Source: Typhlomys cinereus (taxonomy: Eukaryota > Chordata > Mammalia > Rodentia > Platacanthomyidae). From it: DNA of 64,000 nt. Of the stretch, positions 58,040 to 64,000 are shown piece by piece. The stretch is taken from assembly GCA_023101885.1 (NCBI GenBank), contig JALPQD010000075.1, positions 5,398,630 through 5,462,629 on the forward strand, given 5' to 3'. The first letter of the stretch is position 1. Every line of letters starts with the position of its first letter. The notes beneath the pieces were generated by a model. It did not search any database. It saw nothing but the letters and a program-made list of their open reading frames with translations, and was not told the origin of the DNA. The position numbers and the translations under genes are program-made.

Positions 58040-58290
58040 CCGGCTGACTCAGAGCCAGTCTGCTCCGTGCGCCTTGAAAGGGACCATTCTTTCCTCGGCT
58101 CCACCCTGCGCGCTGGCCCCCGCCCCCCACCTTTCCAGTGAAACCTGAGCACTTCCTTTCCCGGAAGGCTTCCAGAAGCCCCTGCACCCAGCCAAGCCCC
58201 GCAGCTCCGGAAGACCCACGTGACTCTTGAATGGCAGACTCGGGTCCCAAGGTGGAGAACCGGTTGTCAACAGCCCTTGTATTTATCACC
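58040..58290. promoter_or_regulatory. GC-rich candidate regulatory element
   Basis: A local rise in GC and CpG within AT-rich surroundings. Motifs by eye are AP-1 tgactca (58045-58051), ETS-type ccggaag (58161-58167 and 58207-58213) and E-box cacgtg (58217-58222). No transcript evidence. Could be an enhancer, an old promoter or nothing. Confidence 0.3.
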
Positions 58291-58890
58291 ACGAGCTCCG
58301 GCTGGTAACAGGGAACAAAGCGATTGTTCAGACCAAAGCATGCAGGGAGGTCTCAGGACTGTGAGATTTTTTTCCTCCAGAAAGCTCTCTGGAGCTTTGA
58401 AGAAGAGTCGTTTCTTTTGTTCAATGATCATTTTTCTAATTGGGGGTTCAGTGAAAGTGGCTCCTGCTGCTCACGTTCTCTCTCCATAAAGAAATACCCC
58501 CTTTAAAAGCAGGCTGCAAGCGCTTGTGTTTTCCTTTGTCCTTATCACTTTTACTCAGACTAGAGAACTCTTCTTTGAGGATTCACCATTCTTTCTCTTT
58601 CCCATTAGACACGGTGACTGTGTTTCCTGAAATATAAAGTGATCCTAAGGATTTGCAAGAGCACATTGCTGGTTCCAGGACCCCTCCCCAGCCCCCAGGA
58701 CACAAAGATCCACAGCAATTCACGTTCTTTACCCGAAGCTGTATAGTGTTTACATAGAACTAGAATAAATCTTTCCTTGTTTTCTCTTAAAAAAAAAACA
58801 AAACAAAAAAAACACTTGGATGTGAAAAGAATCATTCAAACTTATTACAGCACAGATTTCTAAATTCCTATTGTTTTCTCCTTTTTTAAA
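58291..58890. other. No gene seen
   Basis: Unique-looking sequence. A-rich run near 58788-58812. Confidence 0.4.
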
Positions 58891-58892
58891 AA

Positions 58893-59085
58893 GGAAGGGA
58901 GAGAGGGAAAGAGAAAGAGAGAGACAGAGAGAAAGACAGAGACAGAGAATTCATATACATGCATAGAAAGCAGAGCTTTCAGGAGTCAGTTCCCAGCGTT
59001 CACCACGTGGGCTTCCAGGGATTGAACTCTGGTCCCCAGGGTTGCATGTAGACCCTAACCTGCTGAGCTGTCTTGCCACAGACCC
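58893..59085 (-). mobile_element. B2/B3-like SINE, antisense
   Basis: A (GA)-rich stretch, then 'caggagtcagttcccagcg', 'caccacgtgggcttccaggg', 'attgaactctggtcccc' and 'ctaacctgctgagctgtctt' is a reversed B2/B3 SINE. Confidence 0.75.
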
Positions 59086-59889
59086 CTTCAGTGCTCAGAT
59101 GATTCATAATATCTGACACAATACAACACTAAGTAAATCGTTGGTAGTATTGTGCCACTTGGGAAATGACGAGGGGGAAGTCACTGTGTGCTTAGTATTG
59201 AAGCAATACTTGTGGGATTTTTTTCATTCTGGTCTTTTCTTTGGGGATTTTCCTACTTTTTTATGTTGTTTGCTCCTTGGATGCGGAATCCATGGAAGCA
59301 GAGAGTCAGCTGTATGTTTTTAAATGTTCTATTTGCATTGTGAAATGATTTTACATCTTTAAAGATTTTTTTGAAGGAAGCTCTAACTCATAATATGTTA
59401 ATTTACTAATTCTATGATTTTCATTTGCTTGAATGTTTTGACACTGACTTTGTGAAGACATAGTTTAACCAGTTTCAACTGGACACCAGGATTTATTTCC
59501 ATGTTATTTCATATTAAATGAATATGATTATACTTCAACAGTATCATCTATTATTAACTAACAAAAGTCACAGCATTTCTGGCGCCATCTGCTCAGCTTT
59601 AGCTCTAGCTCTTCACTACTATGTTCAGAGGAGATAGCTGGTGTTATTTTTTCTCCTTTTGCCTGAACATTTGGGCTCAACACGTGCAGACAGGTTGTGT
59701 TTTTCCATGAATTACGTCATGGAAGTGAGCATCTTCTCGTGGCATCATCACGCTGACTGATTAGGTCAATTTCAGGATGTGATGATTCAAATTCACTTTC
59801 TGAAAGATTCAACGATTTGCAGTGCCACTACGAGTGAGGTAATTTTTTTGAACTACTCAATTACCAGATAAATGGTATTCAGAAACAAA
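59086..59889. other. Unique-looking sequence with a cluster of factor-type motifs
   Basis: 59580-59840 holds a CTCF-like motif (gcgccatctgct, 59582-59593, minus strand) and ccatgaattacgtcatgg (59705-59722) containing a CRE/ATF-type ttacgtca. No gene. Confidence 0.35.
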
Positions 59890-60020
59890 CTTTCTTTCTC
59901 TTTCTTTCTTTTTCTATCTTTCTTTCTTTCTTTCTCTTTCCTTCCTTCCTTCCTTCCTTCCTTCCTTCCTTCCTTCCTTCCTTCCTTCCTTCCTTCCTTC
60001 CTTCCTTCCTTCCTTCCTTC

Positions 60021-60051
<31 letters not shown>

Positions 60052-60055
60052 TTTT
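59890..60055. repeat. (CTTT)n-(CCTT)n-(CTTT)n microsatellite
   Basis: About 165 bp of pure pyrimidine on the + strand, with roughly 20 CCTT units in the centre flanked by CTTT units. It yields chance Pro-Ser-Phe-Leu and Lys-Glu-Arg-Gly frames. Confidence 0.97.
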
Positions 60056-60057
60056 CC

Positions 60058-60128
60058 TGCTATGCTAGAGATGCAAGCCAGAACTTCAGGCATACTAGGC
60101 AAGCATTTGGTCCCTGAGCTCCCTCCCA
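60058..60128 (-). mobile_element. ID-like SINE, antisense
   Basis: 'tgctagagatgcaagccaga' and 'tactaggcaagcatttggtc' then 'ctgagctcc' is the reversed tRNA-Ala-type head. Confidence 0.6.
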
Positions 60129-61984
60129 AACCACACGGTCCATGCTTTCTTCTCGGTCCACGCTTTCTTCTCGGTAGAGGAGACAGCTTGCCAAGTGTTC
60201 CTATGAAAGGGAGCCTCAGATGTAGCCACACCCACAGTTACCCTTTGCTTGGAAAAGACCATGCTGAGCTCAGTACTTAAACCAAGAAGCGAAGTTGGCT
60301 TCAGGGAACCTTTCCTAGTCTCTACTGTGGCCCTTCAAGAACAGTGAAAGTGAACAGTCCCTGTCTTCTCTAAAAGATACAAAGGACCTAAACCCTGTAT
60401 TAAATTGAGATGACCTTTCAACACTCTAACTTACCCCTCTATCCTGCTAGCTTTCCAAATGAGTCTTTCCCCTGATGATTTGTATCCAATTAGGTAGAAT
60501 CTTTTCCAAGGTCATCCAAAAGGACTCTGGTTCTATAACAAGGTTTGTGGACTAAAGCCTTTAGGGGCTCTTCTTGGAGAATAGGGTGGGAGAAACAAGG
60601 TCTTCAGCCTCTAAAAGCATGATGCACACAGAGAAGCTTCATGTGCCTTTCTTCTCATTTCCATGTGAATTTCAGCATTAGTCTTGTACAAATACAAAGT
60701 TTGTTGCAGTTTAGCTTTGAAGTTTTTTGTTTGGTTGGCTGGTTTTGGTTCCTTGTTATTGAGTTTTGGCTAAATCCTATTAGAAGTCCTGCAGTAACAT
60801 TTGACTGCCTTCACCTAGATTTCTTGTTCATTTCTGAATAATCTGATTCCTGTGTACTCTTTTGTTATACATACTGTCTCATTGCCTTAAGCAAACACAT
60901 TTTCATCTGTCTATATAAAAGTTAATGATAGCAGTATATAAATTTTTAATCTAGCCACCTTACTAATTGTCTGTTATTCCCTAGAAAACCCCAGAAAATC
61001 TTCTGGAAAGAAAAACTACCATGGAAATTGCAAATGATTAGTTTGCCTTTTACAATTTTATCTCTAATTTCTGTCTTAAGGTTTTAATCAACTCTCTCTA
61101 GAATAGTCCTATCAGTCAGCTTCCTGAGACTGTGACAAAATGCCTGAGCTAAGCACCTTAGAGAGGGGAAGAGTTGTTTTGACTCATTTTCAAAGGCCTT
61201 GGGTCACTCGGAGTGTTGGCAGCGCACAGGAGGGAGGGGGGGACAGAGGAGACCCACTGACCAAGCATCTTGCAGGAAACAAAAAGAGATGAAAGAGCTG
61301 GAGCCCAGGATGAAATGACTTGATGTCTGAGATTTGATTGGGTCTCAGAATAGAGACAAGAATGGAGGTGAAAGCAGCTTAGTTGAAGACGTGCCAGGGT
61401 CCAGGGAACCACTGTAGATGTTGTTTGCTGATTTTCATATTTGCGTAAATGTTTCACCATGCAAAGTAAGGAAAATGAATAATGTCTCAATTTTCTTTTT
61501 TACTAATCACTTTAAATGTCCATATTTGTGGGTCACCGCATAAAAATTCACATGAATACAGTGTGTAGTGGTCAATTCAGCATAGTTAGCACACCTGTCA
61601 CTTTAAGCATTTTCTACAAAGTTGATCAACACCTAAGTGCATATATTTGTGGGTTGCACTATAATCTTTCAACACATATTCACAACGTGTGCCAATCCAA
61701 GTAGAGTGTATTTTTCATCTCCTTATCATTCATTACTTTGTGTTCTGAGCCTTTGTACTCGTCTCATAGCTTTTATAGTTCTAAACAGACACTCCATTAT
61801 TGTGAGTTGTTTGTTTCCACCCCCTGTGCTTAAAACTTTTAGAACTGGTTCCTTCCGAGTAACTGTGCTTTAAATCTGTTCCCTCCCACTACCCGCCTCA
61901 GTTGCTAGTGATCAGTACGCTGCAGTCACATAGACTTTGCTTCATTCACTTGTGAGACAGTAATGTCATGCATTTCTCTCTGAG
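60129..61984. other. No gene seen
   Basis: Unique-looking AT-rich sequence. The 110-codon minus ORF at 61158-61490 has no domain. Confidence 0.4.
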
Positions 61985-62150
61985 TCTTATTTATCTCACT
62001 TAATCCGTGACCTTTAGTTCCATCCTGAATAACACATTTCCATACATACATTTTTAAAAACCTATTGAATAACCACATTGTTTTTCTATTATGTTCCACT
62101 GATACATGAAATGCTATTGTGATTTCTTATTCTTGCTTTTCTGGGAAACA
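61985..62150 (-). mobile_element. Old L1 fragment, antisense
   Basis: 'tttagttccatcctgaataa', 'atacatttttaaaaacctat' and 'tattatgttccactgataca' resemble the reversed L1 3' region. Weak. Confidence 0.4.
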
Positions 62151-62204
62151 AGTTACTCCACCACAGTCAGCTTCTGGGCTAATGAGTTACAGGGTTCTCA
62201 TTGC

Positions 62205-62330
62205 TGATATTTTCATAAGGTTTTTGGGACAAGGTTTCCAAGCCGACCTCAAACTTTGCAATTCCCCCTGCCTCAGCTTCTCCAGTGCTGGGATTATAGG
62301 TGTGCAACCTCATCCCTGGCCTTGAATTCT
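62205..62330 (-). mobile_element. B1-like SINE, antisense
   Basis: 'gggacaaggtttccaagccg', 'ctgcctcagcttctccagtg' and 'ctgggattataggtgtgcaa' are reversed B1. Confidence 0.85.
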
Positions 62331-63064
62331 CACATTAGACTGGTAAAGACCTTGCTTTCAGAATATATGCAGGTATAGAAACCACCAGGGGTCCTCATAG
62401 CAATAATAATAGCAGCAATAAATATCAACTACCCGGCACAGTGCTGAGTACTTCAACATCTTAGCTAGTCCTACTCTTCATCATAAAGATCCTCAGGTCA
62501 AGCAACAAAGAGGAAGACGGACACTTACCAAGTCTGCAGACTTCTAGATGTCTCCCCCTCTTCTTAACCTGAGAGCTGCAGAGTACAGCCCCTGTGATCT
62601 TAAGTGAGTTCTTAGCCGAGAGAGTGACTACATTGGGGCAGAGGTTGATCCTTGGCCGTCTTTCTTAGCCAGTACTTTTCACTGATGATGTCCCCTTAAA
62701 GAAGTTGGGAAGGATCCACTGGAATATCTTAAAAATCTTGTTTTCTGGCACTATGGTGACCTCTCATAAGAAGGAATATCATGGATTCAACTAACAATAT
62801 CACACAATGACTGAGTGGGCAGGGAGGTGTCTTGATTTGGTATTGAATAAAATGGGACTCAAAATGAAACATAGCTGTACAAACAATAAATCTCAACCTT
62901 GTGGCCATTATTCAGAAAGAGATCATCTCTGTCTCCTTCAGTCCTCAAAGGGGCCTTTCCTGAACCTAGGAGCACAGTCGATAATGATCCAATTAGCCAG
63001 AAAAAGCATAAGTGTTTTGCCCATTTAGCTGGAACATGGGACCTCATGGGAGAGTGAAAGAATT
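62331..63064. other. No gene seen
   Basis: Unique-looking sequence without recognised features. Confidence 0.4.
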
Positions 63065-63288
63065 GACCACAGCATGATGCTGACATGCATGCTACCTCAA
63101 GTGGTAAACCTGTCAGGTGACCACAGCATGATGCCGGCATGCATGCTACCCCAAGTGGTAAACATGTCAGGTGACCACAGCATGATGCCGGCATGCATGC
63201 TACCCCAAGTGGTAAACATGTCAGGTGACCATAGCATGATGCTGGCATGCATGCTACCCCAAGTGGTAAACATGTCAGGTGACCACAG
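63065..63288. repeat. Minisatellite, 54-bp unit, four copies
   Basis: Units at 63065-63118, 63119-63172, 63173-63226 and 63227-63280, plus 8 bp of a fifth. Each starts gaccacagcatgatgc and ends taaacatgtcaggt, with 'ggcatgcatgctacc' in the middle. Units 2 and 3 are identical or nearly so; units 1 and 4 differ at a few sites. 54 is 18 codons, so both strands stay open here (63074-63328 +, 62859-63293 -), but there is no sign of coding. Confidence 0.95.
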
Positions 63289-63659
63289 AACAAATCTTTT
63301 CAATAAGCCACTGAGTTCCAAGGACTAAGGCTGACAATAGAAGTGATGGGCTCTTCCATGTTTGTTTGCCAAATCTGTGACTTGCTGCACAAAGGAAAAT
63401 CAGACACAGTGGATCTTTCTGAAGGTCCAGTTCCTGAGGTCACCTCAGTGAACAGACACTGTAATGATTTATAGTATTTTGAGATGGCATCTCCCACAAT
63501 CATTCCTAATCCACACGTGCAAATAATTGGCACCCCTCAATGACTCGTTATCACTTGCTTTAATTTCATCATCGTGCCATCTCATGGAGAGGACTTACAA
63601 TGCCCATAAGATTTCAATACTCTTGGTCAACAATCTTACAGGATCGTGTATGGCAAGTA
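63289..63659. other. No gene seen
   Basis: Unique-looking sequence. Confidence 0.4.
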
Positions 63660-64000
63660 ACTTGTGGGGCTCAGAAGGTTCCTGAAACTCATAAGCCTGG
63701 GGTGAGGAGAGTTTCCTCCAGGGTGTTAACTAGGGAGGAGCTTCTCCTGTAAGTCAAGCAGTAAAGAGACGGCTGACAGTTCAAGTCTGCCAGAAGACCC
63801 CAAAGACTACAGAGCAGTCTGGAAGAAAATGTTGTGCATATCTCCCAAGACTTCAGAAAGAGAGAGCAGAGAACAGTTCAGACATAAGAGAGAGACCTGG
63901 AGCAGTCCAAAAGTCTGGAGGAGACTCTTCTAGCAAGTCCTACAGCAAAGATCTCCAAGGGTGCAGCTTCTGGGAGTTTCACCCATGCTGGGGGGAAATG
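63660..64000 (+). mobile_element. LTR family Z, copy 3, cut by the window edge
   Basis: 'gcagtaaagagacggctgac', 'gagcagtccaaaagtctgga', 'gagactcttctagcaagtc' and 'tttcacccatgctgggg' match 34560-34720 and 55620-55760. Confidence 0.6.

Noticed and set aside
59872..60231. Pro-Ser-Phe-Leu and Lys-Glu-Arg ORFs
   Set aside because: Translations of the CCTT/CTTT microsatellite.

Overview
This is a 64 kb stretch of mammalian nuclear DNA, almost certainly from a rodent. The evidence is the repeats. There are many tRNA-derived SINEs of the B2 superfamily, with A and B boxes and a (CA)n tail, along with B1-like (7SL-derived) and ID-like (tRNA-Ala-derived) SINEs. L1 copies carry rodent-type 3' UTRs ending in G-rich polypurine. 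MaLR/ERVL LTRs and gamma- and beta-type endogenous retroviruses are also present. The SINE body differs from the mouse B2 I know, so a rodent outside the mouse/rat group (for example the jerboa side of the tree) is a guess. I found no intact host protein-coding gene and no functional RNA gene. Nearly every open reading frame is a fragment of a retroelement, a translated simple repeat, or chance.

Layout. 0-3 kb: old L1 and a 1.3 kb minisatellite of 18-bp units. 3-7.3 kb: LTR elements, including a complete MaLR retrotransposon (LTR - 1.5 kb internal - LTR). 8-10 kb: L1 pieces and a SINE with a 14-bp target-site duplication. 11.5-12.7 kb: two related LTR-like elements side by side. 12.9-18 kb: L1 sequence in both orientations. 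One L1 3' UTR carries a full-length HNRNPA3 processed pseudogene whose poly(A) tail runs into a SINE, with one target-site duplication flanking the pair. 18.8-33.4 kb: a decayed gammaretrovirus-type provirus (LTR, PBS, gag, protease, RT, RNase H, integrase, env, PPT, LTR). It is split by a solo LTR in gag and by a roughly 6.4 kb L1 block between protease and RT. That block itself holds a SINE, a second L1 3' end and another solo LTR. 34.5-35.9 kb: further LTRs. 37.5-38.2 kb: an L1 3' end and a U2 snRNA 5' fragment. 40.9-44.4 kb: a solo MaLR LTR, then a truncated betaretrovirus-like ERV (LTR, gag, start of protease). 44.4-64 kb: sparser repeats and long unique-looking stretches with a few candidate regulatory motifs, a 54-bp x 4 tandem repeat near 63.1 kb, and an LTR cut by the window edge.

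The genes do not form a pathway. The value of the window is its layered insertion history, several insertions of which are proven by target-site duplications that can be read directly. A few short motif clusters in the non-repeat sequence might be regulatory. I see no convincing new biological system. The features most worth checking are the 18-bp minisatellite, the HNRNPA3-SINE chimera and the CTCF-like motif present in only one LTR of the provirus.
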